This document shows positions 34,008 to 43,226 of a stretch of DNA of 53,774 nt, piece after piece. A model generated the notes under the pieces. The model saw nothing but the letters and a program-made list of their open reading frames with translations, had not been told where the DNA came from and made no database searches. Origin of the DNA: Paenibacillus mendelii (GTDB lineage: Bacteria; Bacillota; Bacilli; Paenibacillales; Paenibacillaceae); contig NZ_JANHOF010000027.1 of NCBI RefSeq assembly GCF_024498075.1, positions 1-53,774 on the forward strand, in the 5' to 3' direction. How positions within the stretch are numbered: the stretch's first letter is position 1; every line of letters starts with the position of its first letter. The position numbers were made by a program, and so were the translations under genes.

Positions 34008-34091
34008 GTGAAAAAAGGAGATATCCTCATATATGGATGTGTGATTGTCGGAGCAGGATCTAACCTTACTTTCTCCTGCCGACGGAATTAA
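34008..34091 (+). pseudogene. Possible 27-aa 5' remnant behind a repressed promoter
   Basis: GTG 34008 has AAGGGG 9 nt upstream. It opens a frame starting KKGDILIYGCVIVGAG, like the first strand-turn of a nucleotide-binding or membrane protein, and stops after 27 codons. It probably marks a deleted gene. Otherwise the 33699-34222 gap holds only the terminator, promoter and the ArsR promoter. Confidence 0.3.
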
Positions 34092-34115
34092 ATCCAAGAA
34101 ACGAAACTTATTTTA

Positions 34116-34153
34116 AATATTCCTTTACAGGAATATTCCCACTATGGTATATT
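34116..34153 (+). promoter_or_regulatory. ArsR-gene promoter with flanking inverted repeat
   Basis: TTTACA (34124-34129), 18 nt, TATATT (34148-34153) forms a good promoter. AATATTCC (34116-34123) and GGAATATT (34130-34137) are perfect arms on either side of the -35, fitting autoregulation by the ArsR-type protein. Confidence 0.65.
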
Positions 34154-34222
34154 GATTTCAGGAAGAGAATACACACGCCAAACACTAACGAAGGACGCAT
34201 ACAACTACAAGCAAGTGAACGG

Positions 34223-34570
34223 ATGATGACCATGAATATTAACGTCATGAGTGCCTTGGCAGAGCCTAACCGCATGCAGATTGTTGAGCTTTTGCGCGAA
34301 CGTCCGCTCACCGTAGGGGAAATCGCTGAACGGCTGCAGCTGCGCCAGCCTCAAGCATCCAAGCATTTGCGTGTTCTAAGTGAGTCTGGCATCGTGGAGG
34401 CACAGGTGGATGCGAATCGCCGAATCTACAGGCTGCGTCCGGAACCATTCCGGGAGCTGGACGATTGGCTAAAGAGCTACCGCGACATCTGGGAGGAGCG
34501 GTTCGACCGCCTGGATGACTATTTGCAGAAGCTGCAGAACAAGGAAATACGAACAGAGCAGCATGACTGA
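34223..34570 (+). CDS. ArsR-family regulator of the AHSA1 gene
   Basis: A 115-residue winged-helix repressor: MSALAEPNRMQIVELLRERP, LTVGEIAERLQLRQPQASKHL, RIYRLRPEPF. It has no metal-binding Cys motif, so it is of the non-metal type that pairs with SRPBCC/AHSA1 proteins in many Firmicutes. The first ATG is used; ATG 34232 is an alternative, and neither has a strong ribosome site. The SRPBCC gene follows 82 nt later on the same strand. The inverted repeat at its promoter suggests self-control. Confidence 0.88.
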   Translation: MMTMNINVMSALAEPNRMQIVELLRERPLTVGEIAERLQLRQPQASKHLRVLSESGIVEAQVDANRRIYRLRPEPFRELDDWLKSYRDIWEERFDRLDDYLQKLQNKEIRTEQHD

Positions 34571-34652
34571 GCTTAGGATCATGGATGAGTGATGTAAACG
34601 ATTTGGCAGGACGATAGGTACGGTAGGAACAAATTCGAGGAGGAAGATGAAA

Positions 34653-35171
34653 ATGACAAATCAAATGCTATCCAAGGTAGAGGGAAATGTTCTTATTCTG
34701 GAGCGTGAATTCAAAGCTCCTCGCGAGCTGGTGTTCCAGGCCTTCACGCAGGCGGAGCATCTGAAGCATTGGTGGGGACCAAGAGGCTGGACGCTTCCGG
34801 TTTGCCATCTTGATTTCCGCGTAGGCGGGGTTTGGCATTATTGCATGAAGTGCGAGGACAAGAACCTAGGCGATTTCTATGGCATGGAATCATGGGGCAA
34901 AGGTGTGTACCGTGAAATCGTCGAGCCGGAGAAGATTGTATATGTGGATTATTTCTCCGATGCAGAGGGCAACGTGGCGGATAATATGCCGGCAACGGAC
35001 GTGACGCTGACCTTCATCGAGACGGATAGCGGTACAAAGATCATTAACCGCGCGGAATATGCCTCGGCTGAAGGACTGAAGCAGGTCATGGATATGGGGA
35101 TGCTGGAGGGCATCACCGAAACCTGGAACAGACTGGTGGAGCATCTGGAGTCGATTCAGAAGAACGGGTAA
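34653..35171 (+). CDS. SRPBCC/AHSA1-family protein
   Basis: A 172-residue protein with the START-like AHSA1 fold: FKAPRELVFQAFTQAEHLKHWWGP, then DFRVGGVWHYCMKCEDKN, ending in GMLEGITETWNRLVEHL. Such proteins bind hydrophobic ligands in a deep pocket and act as ligand binders or Hsp90-activator-like proteins; the function here is unknown. GAGGAGG lies 9 nt from ATG 34653, while ATG 34647 is too close, so the later start is used. The ArsR gene just upstream is its probable regulator. A terminator follows. Confidence 0.88.
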   Translation: MTNQMLSKVEGNVLILEREFKAPRELVFQAFTQAEHLKHWWGPRGWTLPVCHLDFRVGGVWHYCMKCEDKNLGDFYGMESWGKGVYREIVEPEKIVYVDYFSDAEGNVADNMPATDVTLTFIETDSGTKIINRAEYASAEGLKQVMDMGMLEGITETWNRLVEHLESIQKNG

Positions 35172-35220
35172 GGGTAGAGCGGCGGCAGAATCGCGAAGCT
35201 GCAAGCATCAAGGAACTGAG

Positions 35221-35256
35221 AAAAAGGTCAATCCTCTTCGGGGGATTGATCTTTTT
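35221..35256. terminator. Terminator between convergent genes
   Basis: AAAAAGGTCAATCC (35221-35234) pairs with GGATTGATCTTTTT (35243-35256) with one mismatch; T5 on the plus strand and, by symmetry, T5 on the minus. Confidence 0.8.
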
Positions 35257-35303
35257 CTCCATGAGGGCTGCCGCGGCCCCTATCTACACTATATTAGATG
35301 GAA

Positions 35304-35924
35304 TCATTCCGGATCCATGAGCTCGTTCGTATTTTGATGCAAACGGAATAGAAGAGAAAGCTGCTTGGCGAGAAAAAGCGGCGTGTAGGGTAAATCATTG
35401 CGAAGCCAGCAGACAATTGTACCGATGAAGGCCGAGGACCCGTACCAGATTGCAATATCTCTCGGAACGATCACAGCCGAGTCAGACGAGGAAGCGTCCC
35501 GCTGCTCGGCTCTGTTCGTGATGAGATCAACAATCAGCTTCGTAAGGCGATCATTGAATACCGGTATGCGTTTGGACGAGAGCAGCACCTTGTAAAAATT
35601 CGAATTTTCCGCAATATGCTCCAGCATCTTGACCAGTATGGACCAATCCGTTTCCTTAGTACGGGACTGATCCGGAACATCCCCCAAGGCAGCATGAATC
35701 TCATTAATCATATCATCCGCCATTCTTTCCAGCATATCCGGAATATCCCGATAATGAAGATAGAAGGTGACACGATTGATGGTTGCGCGTTCCGCAATAC
35801 GGTTCACGGTTATTTTCTCGAGCTCCATCTCCTGAAGCAAATCGATTAATGCTACTCGAATCAATAGACGCGTACGAAGCACACGTGGATCCGTACGCGG
35901 TGATGTTGTTGACATGGTACTCAT
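35304..35924 (-). CDS. TetR/AcrR-family regulator
   Basis: A 206-residue regulator. DNA-binding part: RTRLLIRVALIDLLQEMELEKITVNRIAERATINRVTFYLHY. The C-terminal domain resembles TetR_C_7/8 types with a long helical ligand pocket. ATG 35924 has GGGGGAGG very close; ATG 35915 is 11 nt from it, so either may be used. It is divergent from the DHA2 exporter gene across 211 nt with A+T-rich dyads, for example AAAAATGT/ACATTTTT at 36002-36027, and is its likely repressor. Confidence 0.88.
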   Translation of the reverse strand: MSTMSTTSPRTDPRVLRTRLLIRVALIDLLQEMELEKITVNRIAERATINRVTFYLHYRDIPDMLERMADDMINEIHAALGDVPDQSRTKETDWSILVKMLEHIAENSNFYKVLLSSKRIPVFNDRLTKLIVDLITNRAEQRDASSSDSAVIVPRDIAIWYGSSAFIGTIVCWLRNDLPYTPLFLAKQLSLLFRLHQNTNELMDPE

Positions 35925-36001
35925 TTCCTCCCCCTATATTGATTGCACTTCAATTTCATCCTAATTCGTAAATAATGTTTCCGTTGTACGACACAATAAG
36001 C

Positions 36002-36027
36002 AAAAATGTCTACTAACATACATTTTT
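36002..36027. promoter_or_regulatory. Dyad between the TetR gene and the exporter
   Basis: AAAAATGT (36002-36009) and ACATTTTT (36020-36027) are perfect arms separated by 10 nt, in the divergent intergenic region. A plausible but unproven operator. Confidence 0.35.
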
Positions 36028-36135
36028 CAAAAAGGTGTAGCTTGTGATGTATTAGTGAGTTGACTATAATCTTTACATTGAGTTTATTATACTACAAAGT
36101 GTTTATTAGTTTCACGAAATTTGAAAGGATTGAGC

Positions 36136-37629
36136 ATGATGAGTACAATTTCATCTTTTGACAGTAGTTCCATTAAGAAAGGTCCCCTGTTGTTTGTTAT
36201 GATTCTAGGGGCGTTCATCGCCGTTTTGAATCAGACGATTATGAGCGTTGCGACGCCGGAGCTGATGGTCGACTTTGGCATTGCAGCGTCTACGGCTCAA
36301 TGGCTGACTACGGGCTATATGTTGGTAAACGGGGTTCTTATTCCGATCACCGCTTATCTCATGCAGCGCTTTACGACCCGCGAGCTTTTTCAAGCTTCCA
36401 TGGTTATTTTTCTAGGCGGAACAGTTGTTTCGGCTTTGGCGGATAACTTCGAGCTTCTGCTGGTAGGCCGCCTGATTCAAGCAGCCGGAGCGGGTATTAT
36501 TATGCCGCTGCTGATGACTGTCGTCCTGACCATTTTCCCTCCCGACAAGCGAGGGGCCGCAATGGGGATGGTCGGTTTCGCCATAATTTTTGCTCCCGCT
36601 ATTGGGCCAACGCTCGCCGGTTATATCATGGAGCATTATTCCTGGCGTACGATGTTTTATGGAATGATACCATTCGTCGTTATTGTTATTGCGATTGCCT
36701 TTATGTATTTGAAAAACGTCTCCGAACGCAGCTACCCTAAGTTCGACGCGTGGAGCGTCATTCTTTCGACGATCGGATTCGGCGCAATCCTCTACGGTTT
36801 CAGCAGCGCGGGAGGCAAAGGCTGGTCGAGCGCGGAAGTGCTAGTATCCATTGCCGCGGGAGTTGTCTCCCTGATCCTGTTCTCCTGGCGTCAATTGGTC
36901 TCCAAGAGCCCGCTTCTTGATCTCAGGGCGTTCAAATACAGCATGTTCTCCCTGACGACCATTATTAATATTGTGGTTACGATGGTCATGTATGCGGATA
37001 TGATGCTTCTCCCTTTGTATTTGCAGAATGCGCGTGGATATACTGCTATAGAGTCTGGACTGCTGATGCTTCCTGGTGCGCTTCTTATGGGATTTATGAT
37101 GCCGGTAACCGGAAAGCTGTTCGACAAGTTTGGAGCAAAGTGGCTGTCTATTATCGGTTTGGTCATCACGATCTTGACGACGATCGGTTTCGTCAATCTA
37201 ACCGATTCCACGAGTTATACGTATTTGGTTCTGATGTCAACGGGACGACGCTTCGGTATGGCCATGTTTCTGATGCCGATCACGACGGCGGGACTGAACC
37301 AACTGCCCGCAAGACTGAATGCGCACGGTACGGCCATCTCCAACACCATTAAACAGGTGGCCGGCGGGATAGGTACCGCTCTGCTTGTCACGGTTATGAC
37401 GACCAGTACCAAGACTCATCTTCAGGATATGGTTACTGCAGGCGGATCAGGGAATCTGTCCAAGGAGCAAATGATGACAGAGGCGACGATTCAAGGTATT
37501 AACGATGCGTATCTTGTCATTATTGGAATCGGACTTATCGGTCTGCTGCTCTCCTTCTTCATTAAGCGTACGGGGCAAGCCAAGGAAACCGGAGTCGCCT
37601 TGAGCCGGGAGACAGCTGCTGAAGCATAG
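36136..37629 (+). CDS. DHA2-family (EmrB/QacA-like) MFS exporter
   Basis: A 497-residue, 14-helix drug:proton antiporter. Signature blocks are LGAFIAVLNQTIMSVATPEL, TGYMLVNGVLIPITAYL and the motif C-like GFAIIFAPAIGPTLAGYI, then LNQLPARLNAHGTAISNT near helix 11. ATG 36136 has AAAGGA 6-7 nt upstream; TTG 36121 is less likely. The divergent TetR gene suggests substrate-induced expression. Typical substrates are lipophilic cations and antibiotics; the specific one cannot be told from sequence. Confidence 0.92.
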   Translation: MMSTISSFDSSSIKKGPLLFVMILGAFIAVLNQTIMSVATPELMVDFGIAASTAQWLTTGYMLVNGVLIPITAYLMQRFTTRELFQASMVIFLGGTVVSALADNFELLLVGRLIQAAGAGIIMPLLMTVVLTIFPPDKRGAAMGMVGFAIIFAPAIGPTLAGYIMEHYSWRTMFYGMIPFVVIVIAIAFMYLKNVSERSYPKFDAWSVILSTIGFGAILYGFSSAGGKGWSSAEVLVSIAAGVVSLILFSWRQLVSKSPLLDLRAFKYSMFSLTTIINIVVTMVMYADMMLLPLYLQNARGYTAIESGLLMLPGALLMGFMMPVTGKLFDKFGAKWLSIIGLVITILTTIGFVNLTDSTSYTYLVLMSTGRRFGMAMFLMPITTAGLNQLPARLNAHGTAISNTIKQVAGGIGTALLVTVMTTSTKTHLQDMVTAGGSGNLSKEQMMTEATIQGINDAYLVIIGIGLIGLLLSFFIKRTGQAKETGVALSRETAAEA

Positions 37630-37654
37630 GAAGAGGATGGGATGCAACACAATG

Positions 37655-37789
37655 CGAAAGAGTTTCCTGCTTCGTAAAGCTGGAGAAACTCTTTCGTTTC
37701 GCCTTACAGATGATACCGCTGAATCCTCATATGTTCATACAGGCGTTCCCAGCATGCGTTTCATATGTGTGCTCGGGAACGTCTTTTTT
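37655..37789 (+). terminator. Two stem-loops after the exporter
   Basis: Stem 1: CGAAAGAGTTTC (37655-37666) with GAAACTCTTTCG (37685-37696), perfect, then TTTCG. Stem 2: GGCGTTCCC (37742-37750) with GGGAACGTC (37775-37783, one G·U), then TTTTTT. The second is a strong intrinsic terminator. The remaining gap to 38000 shows no gene. Confidence 0.75.
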
Positions 37790-37999
37790 CGCATTCAACA
37801 GCTTCTCCTAACCGCATTTTCTATGCGTGTTCGAGATCACTGGATGCGCTAGGCGGACAATTCCCTTGGCTTACGAAAATGCCATCTGTTGCATCATTAT
37901 TATCCATAATGTGGTAATATATGGTATAGTTCGATGTTTGCTAGTGAACAGAGATTTAAATCGGTGAGTCACCAAAATCAATATATAACGGAGGCATGG

Positions 38000-38437
38000 A
38001 TGATCATGAATATCCCAAATGAAAAGCTTTATACAGGAGACCTAGCAAACTCGATTTTTGAAAATGCTAACCTGAATGAAACAACGATTAAATTTGCAAA
38101 CATGCAAAAGGCACAGATCATTCATGTGGATCTAACGGGTTCTACGATCCGGGCAAGCAATTTATCAGATATGCAGGTTGAAGGAAATGCATGGTGGGAC
38201 ATGAATATGGTGGACTGTGATGTGTTTGGATTAACTTTTGGCGAGGGTACCTTTAAGGATTTGACCATCACGAATTCGAATTTGGTCAATGTCGAGTTAG
38301 ACAATTGCAATATTGAAGGATTACGCATAAACGGCGTCTCTATTAAAGAACTGATTGAAAACCACCCTGATTATAAGATGAACACTGCAATTCAATGCCG
38401 GTCATATGACAGCAATCGAAAAAGAGTAACGGAATAG
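38000..38437 (+). CDS. Pentapeptide-like repeat protein
   Basis: A 145-residue protein with pentapeptide-type coils: SIFENANLNETTIKFANM, HVDLTGSTIRASNLSDM, FKDLTITNSNLVNVELDNCN. The repeats, A(D/N)LXX-like and slightly irregular, would form a right-handed beta-helix as in gyrase-protecting and other scaffold proteins. No other domain is present. CGGAGG is 5 nt from ATG 38000 and 11 nt from ATG 38006. It stands alone between two strong hairpins and a glycosyltransferase gene. Confidence 0.8.
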   Translation: MIMNIPNEKLYTGDLANSIFENANLNETTIKFANMQKAQIIHVDLTGSTIRASNLSDMQVEGNAWWDMNMVDCDVFGLTFGEGTFKDLTITNSNLVNVELDNCNIEGLRINGVSIKELIENHPDYKMNTAIQCRSYDSNRKRVTE

Positions 38438-38653
38438 AAGCGGGAATGTTCTTAGAAGGGGCTGCCTTACTGCTAGCCGCACTAATAATGCGAATCATTG
38501 CTCTTTGACAGTCGGGTCGTCGGCTGTCTTTTTCACATTAACGGGCGTACCATAATTTTATGGGGATATGTACATTTGATTTGAATGAAGTTTTGAGAAT
38601 TTCAAGTCTTATACTATGATTTTAGAGAACAGTATACCTAAGGAGTGGTAGCA

Positions 38654-39856
38654 ATGGCGCGTGTTTTATTTATTAATGGTGGATCAGAGGGACATATCAA
38701 TCCAACTATTAGAGTTGTGCAGGAGCTTATTTCGCGTGGAGAAGAGGTCGTGTACTTTACTATAGAAGCTTTTAGGGAGCGCATTGAGAAGACGGGAGCT
38801 TCAGTACGAACATTTGACGATCACAAATTTATAAAAGCCTTTATCTCAGGTGGAAGAGATTATTTACTCGAAAGAATCAACGGTCTGTTACTTACGGCAG
38901 ATATCGTCATACCAAGCGTTCTTGATCAGATCAAAGGAGAGCATTTTGATTACATCATCCATGATTCTATGTTTGGTTGTGGACGTCTACTTGCTCAAAT
39001 TCTCAAGCTTCCTGCAATCAACTCTTGTACTTCTTTTGCGCAGACAAAAGAATCATTCGATAAAATATTGGAACAATTTTCTATAGAAGTCCCAACAGAA
39101 ATAGTTAAACCGATATACGATAAATTTCAAAGTCTGACGGTAATGGTGAAGGAAAAATATGATGTGGAGATCCATTCACCGTACGAAGTGTTTTGTAATC
39201 CTGCACCACTTACAATCGTTTATACAACAAGGGAGTTTCAACCTTATGGAGAAGCATTCGACCAAACTTATAAATTTGTAGGTCCATCCATCTCTTCACG
39301 ATGCACTCAGGAAAACTTCGATCTTACTGCAATCAAGGGGAAAAACCCAATTTACATTTCACTGGGTACGGTCTTTAATCAAGCAATTGATTTCTATCAA
39401 ATATGTTTTGAGGCATTTGGGAAAACGGATCATACTATTGTTATGTCTGTAGGGAATAACACCCAAATTTCTGAATTAGGGGAAATTCCTAAAAACTTCT
39501 TCGTGAAAAATTATGTTCCACAAACGGATGTACTGCAATACACGAAATTATTTATTACACATGGTGGAATGAACAGTACCCATGAAGGTCTCTATTACGG
39601 GGTTCCGCTAATTGTAATCCCACAAAGCGCGGATCAGCCGATAATTGCAGGGCAAGTCGCCAATATCGGAGCAGGCATTACATTACAAATGCGAAGCTTG
39701 ACAGCAAATCAACTACGTGAAGCCGTAGATCATGTGTTAAGCCACTCGTCTTACAAGAAAGCTGTTGCAAATATTAGGGAATCCTTTCGAAAATCAGGTG
39801 GGTATCATCAAGCTGTTGATGAGATTTTCGAATTTAAAAGTCAATATCATAACTAA
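38654..39856 (+). CDS. Macrolide-type UDP-glycosyltransferase (MGT/YjiC-like)
   Basis: A 400-residue GT-B fold GT1-family glycosyltransferase. N-terminal acceptor domain: VLFINGGSEGHINPT. C-terminal donor domain: GKNPIYISLGTVFNQ, KNYVPQTDVLQYTKLFITHGGMNSTHEGLYYG and PQSADQPIIAGQV, the UDP-sugar-binding signature. MGT enzymes inactivate macrolides by glucosylation; YjiC-like ones also modify flavonoids. ATG 38654 has AAGGAG 8 nt upstream and is preferred to GTG 38645. It is rich in A+T compared with the early part of the window, so it may have been acquired. Confidence 0.9.
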   Translation: MARVLFINGGSEGHINPTIRVVQELISRGEEVVYFTIEAFRERIEKTGASVRTFDDHKFIKAFISGGRDYLLERINGLLLTADIVIPSVLDQIKGEHFDYIIHDSMFGCGRLLAQILKLPAINSCTSFAQTKESFDKILEQFSIEVPTEIVKPIYDKFQSLTVMVKEKYDVEIHSPYEVFCNPAPLTIVYTTREFQPYGEAFDQTYKFVGPSISSRCTQENFDLTAIKGKNPIYISLGTVFNQAIDFYQICFEAFGKTDHTIVMSVGNNTQISELGEIPKNFFVKNYVPQTDVLQYTKLFITHGGMNSTHEGLYYGVPLIVIPQSADQPIIAGQVANIGAGITLQMRSLTANQLREAVDHVLSHSSYKKAVANIRESFRKSGGYHQAVDEIFEFKSQYHN

Positions 39857-39922
39857 GTTAATAGGTTGTCACCGCCGTTACAAGGTCGGTTGTTCGCGTT
39901 TGGAAAATAGGTTAAACCAGGT

Positions 39923-40543
39923 TCAATCAATTGCCTTAACAAACAATACCCTATCTTGATTTATACCATCATAGTCAGAAAAAACGGATACTCCATCTAC
40001 CTCTTTGTCACCATTTTCGATCATAAATCCCATCTTGGTATGATAAGCGATTGAAACCTTGTTGGATGGTGAAGTTACTGCACGTACAATATTTCGATTA
40101 TTCTTCTTAACCACGTTGAAAAATTCATTATACAGACGCTTCCCAACATGATGTTCACGGTACTCAGGGTGAACGCCAACAAAATGTATGTAGGCAACGT
40201 TCGAATTTGATTGAGACAAAAAACCAACTAAAAAGCCGACTGTTACACCATCTTTTTCAGCAATGAAACTTGTATCGTGAAAATGAACAAAAAATAACTT
40301 AGGCAACATGTCCGACATTTGTCTGCCGCCCCACCATTCATTTATCAAAGGCGATATAACGCTAAAATCGGAACTTTTCACATTGCGTATTTTCACATTT
40401 AACACCCTTTCACAGTTTATTATGAAATTTTTATGATAAGAGGAACCTCTAACGATCATTAGCTTCATATAGTCGTATTGTACCGTTGTCTTGGAAATGT
40501 TTTCAATGAGTTGATTTTGCTTGTCCTGTACCTTAAACTTCAT
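39923..40543 (-). CDS. GNAT N-acetyltransferase with N-terminal extension
   Basis: A 206-residue frame whose residues 50-206 form a GNAT fold: KIRNVKSSDFSVISPLINEWW, AYIHFVGVHPEYREHHVGKRLYNEF (acetyl-CoA loop), YHTKMGFM. Two starts are possible. ATG 40543 has AGGAGG 11 nt upstream. GTG 40396 has AAAGGG 8 nt upstream and begins at the usual GNAT N-terminus (157 residues). The 49-residue lead may be a separate small peptide or a remnant of another gene. The substrate is unknown. Confidence 0.75.
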   Translation of the reverse strand: MKFKVQDKQNQLIENISKTTVQYDYMKLMIVRGSSYHKNFIINCERVLNVKIRNVKSSDFSVISPLINEWWGGRQMSDMLPKLFFVHFHDTSFIAEKDGVTVGFLVGFLSQSNSNVAYIHFVGVHPEYREHHVGKRLYNEFFNVVKKNNRNIVRAVTSPSNKVSIAYHTKMGFMIENGDKEVDGVSVFSDYDGINQDRVLFVKAID

Positions 40544-40784
40544 AGTAGAGCGACCTCCTGATGGGCTTTTTGAGGCAATGACCTCGTGCGTAACCCCATC
40601 GTACAGAGGCGCTCGTTTTTGTTCAAAACGCCAAATTATTCATTTTACAGGAATATCATTTCAGCCGCAGCCTCGGCAGGAAGTATTCTTGCCAATATCC
40701 ATAAAAAGATTAGGTATTAGTCGCCCGAATGTAATATAGAAGAAGTGGATTGGGGAATCCTAATTTATTCAAGGAGATGGAGAT

Positions 40785-41414
40785 ATGACGGAATTCTGGG
40801 AATCAAGTTTTATAGAAAAACAAACGATGTGGGGATTTGAACCTACAGACTCCGCAATCGTAACAAAGGACTTTTTCCTTGAAAGGAATGTTAAGGACAT
40901 ACTGGTACCAGGTATTGGATATGGCAGAAATGCAAAGGTTTTTATTGACAATGGAATAAATGTAACAGGTATTGAGATTTCAAAAACAGCGATTGATTTG
41001 GCGAGGCAAAACGGGCTTGATGTTAGTATTTTTCATGGTTCAGTAACTGACATGCCTTTTGATAACAAACTCTATGACGGTATATTTTGCCATGCACTTA
41101 TTCACTTATTGAATAATCGTGAGAGAGATAAGTTTATTAAAGATTGTTATAATCAGTTAAAGCCAAATGGATATATGATTTTTACAACGGTTTCGAAAAA
41201 AGCCCCAATGTTTGGAAAGGGCAAACAATTGGATAAAGACTATTTCGAGATAATGGAAGGCATAAAAATGTTTTTTTATGATTCTGACTCCATAAAACAA
41301 GAATTTGAAAAATATGGGCTGGTAGAGTTTTCAGAAATTGACGAGCCAAGTAAGGACATGAAAAATAAACCTCCCATAAAATTTATAATTGTAAAATGTA
41401 AGAAAAAAATATAA
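40785..41414 (+). CDS. Class I SAM-dependent methyltransferase
   Basis: A 209-residue methyltransferase. Motif I is LVPGIGYGRNAKVF (Gly-rich SAM loop), motif II is INVTGIEISKTAIDLA, and motif III follows the NGLDVSIFHGSVTDMPF-FCHALIHLL block. Such short proteins methylate small molecules, for example thiol or tellurite-type targets (TehB-like). AAGGAG lies 10 nt upstream of the ATG. A+T-rich with few close neighbours; it ends before a GGCGGC/GCCGCC stem and a strong terminator. Confidence 0.88.
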   Translation: MTEFWESSFIEKQTMWGFEPTDSAIVTKDFFLERNVKDILVPGIGYGRNAKVFIDNGINVTGIEISKTAIDLARQNGLDVSIFHGSVTDMPFDNKLYDGIFCHALIHLLNNRERDKFIKDCYNQLKPNGYMIFTTVSKKAPMFGKGKQLDKDYFEIMEGIKMFFYDSDSIKQEFEKYGLVEFSEIDEPSKDMKNKPPIKFIIVKCKKKI

Positions 41415-41503
41415 AGATAATCAGATAGCTTAATAAAGACACGGCGGCAGCTGGTCAGACGATTCGGCCGCCTTTCCATAGGAGAATAAGTAACCAACAG
41501 ATC

Positions 41504-41540
41504 ACAAGGAGCAGTTTAGGCAACTGCTCCTTGTTTTTAT
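41504..41540 (+). terminator. Intrinsic terminator
   Basis: ACAAGGAGCAGTT (41504-41516) pairs perfectly with AACTGCTCCTTGT (41522-41534), followed by TTTTATT. It shares its AACAAGGAGCAG arm with the hairpin at 50282. Confidence 0.9.
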
Positions 41541-41629
41541 TGTGCTACAGTTTTTTGCAACTATCATGCTTGTACGTTCGTTCTGATCATTAATGGGGGT
41601 GGCAAAATGAACCTGGCGCATCCGGTGAG

Positions 41630-42418
41630 GTGGAAGGAGACGGCCCGAATTCCATTCCTGCCATTCTGACCCGAGCCATGAACACGGAATTGACGGGAAT
41701 GCTTAAACAAGCGCTTGAGCGTTCGGATACCGTAGTTGCCACCGTCTGCGGGGGTTCTCTGGTACTGGCCATGGGAGGGCTGCTGGAAGGAAGGCTGGCG
41801 GTGACAAACCGCTTAGGGATGGATCTGCTTGGGGCGACGGGGGCCATCCCTGTTATGGCTCGTGTAGTCGACGACGGAAACCTCGTTACCGGAGGCGGTG
41901 TAACCTCAGGGCTCGATGTCGCGATCCATCTGGTGGAGCGTGAGCTCGGGCCGCGTATTGCGCATGCGGTAGAGCAATTGTTCGAATTTGAACGAAGAGG
42001 AACGGTCTGGCGTAACACCGGTATTACCCCGGTCGTGTATCAGGGGGCGGCGGTCAGTATCCCGAATACCGCGACGGTTCTTGACGGCCTTCAAGGCACA
42101 TCGGTGAATGTCACGCTGGGGTCGGCCTTCGACGGGGATTGGGATACGACGATCGCTACTCCGGTTGGAAAGCTGGCGGTTAAGCTTCACATCGCAACCG
42201 TTAATGGCATCATTCAAGGTACGGCAGCACAAGGGGAAGAGGTTAGTGCATTTATCGATCCTGAACTTCAAGGCAACAGGCTTCGCTGGTCGCTACGAAT
42301 TACGAAGCCGATGCGTCTGAATCTGAAATTTGAAGCTGCTGTTGATGGTAACCAGATGATCGGTATCGCCAAAGCCGGCGTATTGCCGGCCTCCAAATTA
42401 ACAGGGAAGCGGATATAA
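41630..42418 (+). pseudogene. 5'-truncated DJ-1/PfpI-family gene with extra C-terminal domain
   Basis: The frame begins in the middle of a DJ-1/PfpI domain: VVATVCGGSLVLAMGGLLEGR holds the nucleophile Cys, then ARVVDDGNLVTGGGVTSGLDVAIHLVERELGP. The N-terminal ~90 residues that carry the partner Glu are missing, the open frame upstream has no start codon or site, and a terminator lies just before. After ~140 residues there is a separate domain of ~120 residues (VNVTLGSAFDGDWDT, then AAVDGNQMIGIAKAGVLP) that I do not recognise. Probably a deletion product, though a GTG at 41630 could still be used. Confidence 0.6.
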
Positions 42419-42430
42419 GCGGGGTAACCG

Positions 42431-43081
42431 ATGGAGAAACGACAATCCTTCTACAAGCTGATCGCGTGCGTCAGTCTGATTTACATTTTGTATGCCTTGG
42501 TTAACAATTACATTATAGATCCTGGAGCCGAGGCGTTTCTAAGCTATAAAACGGATCTCAAGCATGAGCTTAAGACCCGGGTCTGGATAACGGTCATGTA
42601 CATTCATGTGGGATTTGCCTGCGTTGCCATGGCAGCGGGGCTCATCAATTTCTCTGCTCGCAGCTATGAGAAGCACCGCCGTTTTCATCGAGTGAATGGC
42701 TACGTGTATATAACATCCGTGCTTGTTGTAGTGCTGACCTCCGGATACATGGCGCCTTACGCCACGGGAGGGAAAATAAACAGCATGGGCTTCAATCTGC
42801 TTAATATTCTTTGGCTCGTCTTGACGACGACAGCTCTTGTCCACATCTATAAGCAACGGATACTCCAGCACCGTCGGTGGATGGTCCGGAGCTATACCTT
42901 TTGCTATTCGAATATGCTGATCCATCTGTTCACCTTCATACTTCACCAGATGATCGGCGTCGCTTACATAACCAGCTACACGATTGGACTATATGGCTCG
43001 ATTGTAATACTGTTGGTTGCTCCGGAAGTGTTTTTTCGAGTGGAGAAGTATGTTGGGGTATCTCTCCATAAAAGAAAATAG
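42431..43081 (+). CDS. DUF2306 membrane protein
   Basis: A 216-residue, probably six-helix membrane protein of the DUF2306 family. Visible signature: VGFACVAMAAGLINFS, HRRFHRVNGYVYITSV and LQHRRWMVRSYTFCYSNM, with conserved His residues that may bind metal or heme, as in ferric-reductase-like folds. It begins 10 nt after the truncated DJ-1 gene, so the two may be co-transcribed. Its ribosome site GCGGGGTAACC is weak. Confidence 0.82.
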   Translation: MEKRQSFYKLIACVSLIYILYALVNNYIIDPGAEAFLSYKTDLKHELKTRVWITVMYIHVGFACVAMAAGLINFSARSYEKHRRFHRVNGYVYITSVLVVVLTSGYMAPYATGGKINSMGFNLLNILWLVLTTTALVHIYKQRILQHRRWMVRSYTFCYSNMLIHLFTFILHQMIGVAYITSYTIGLYGSIVILLVAPEVFFRVEKYVGVSLHKRK

Positions 43082-43226
43082 CAGCGGCCGCCATTATTCA
43101 AATAGGACTGGTGTGCGCAACAAATCCCAAACTTTGCGTGAAGATACAAATAAAAAAATGGAGTTTACAAGAAGCTATTTTATAAAGGGGAGCTTGTGCG
43201 GCAGATAGAAGAGGATTATGAGGATC

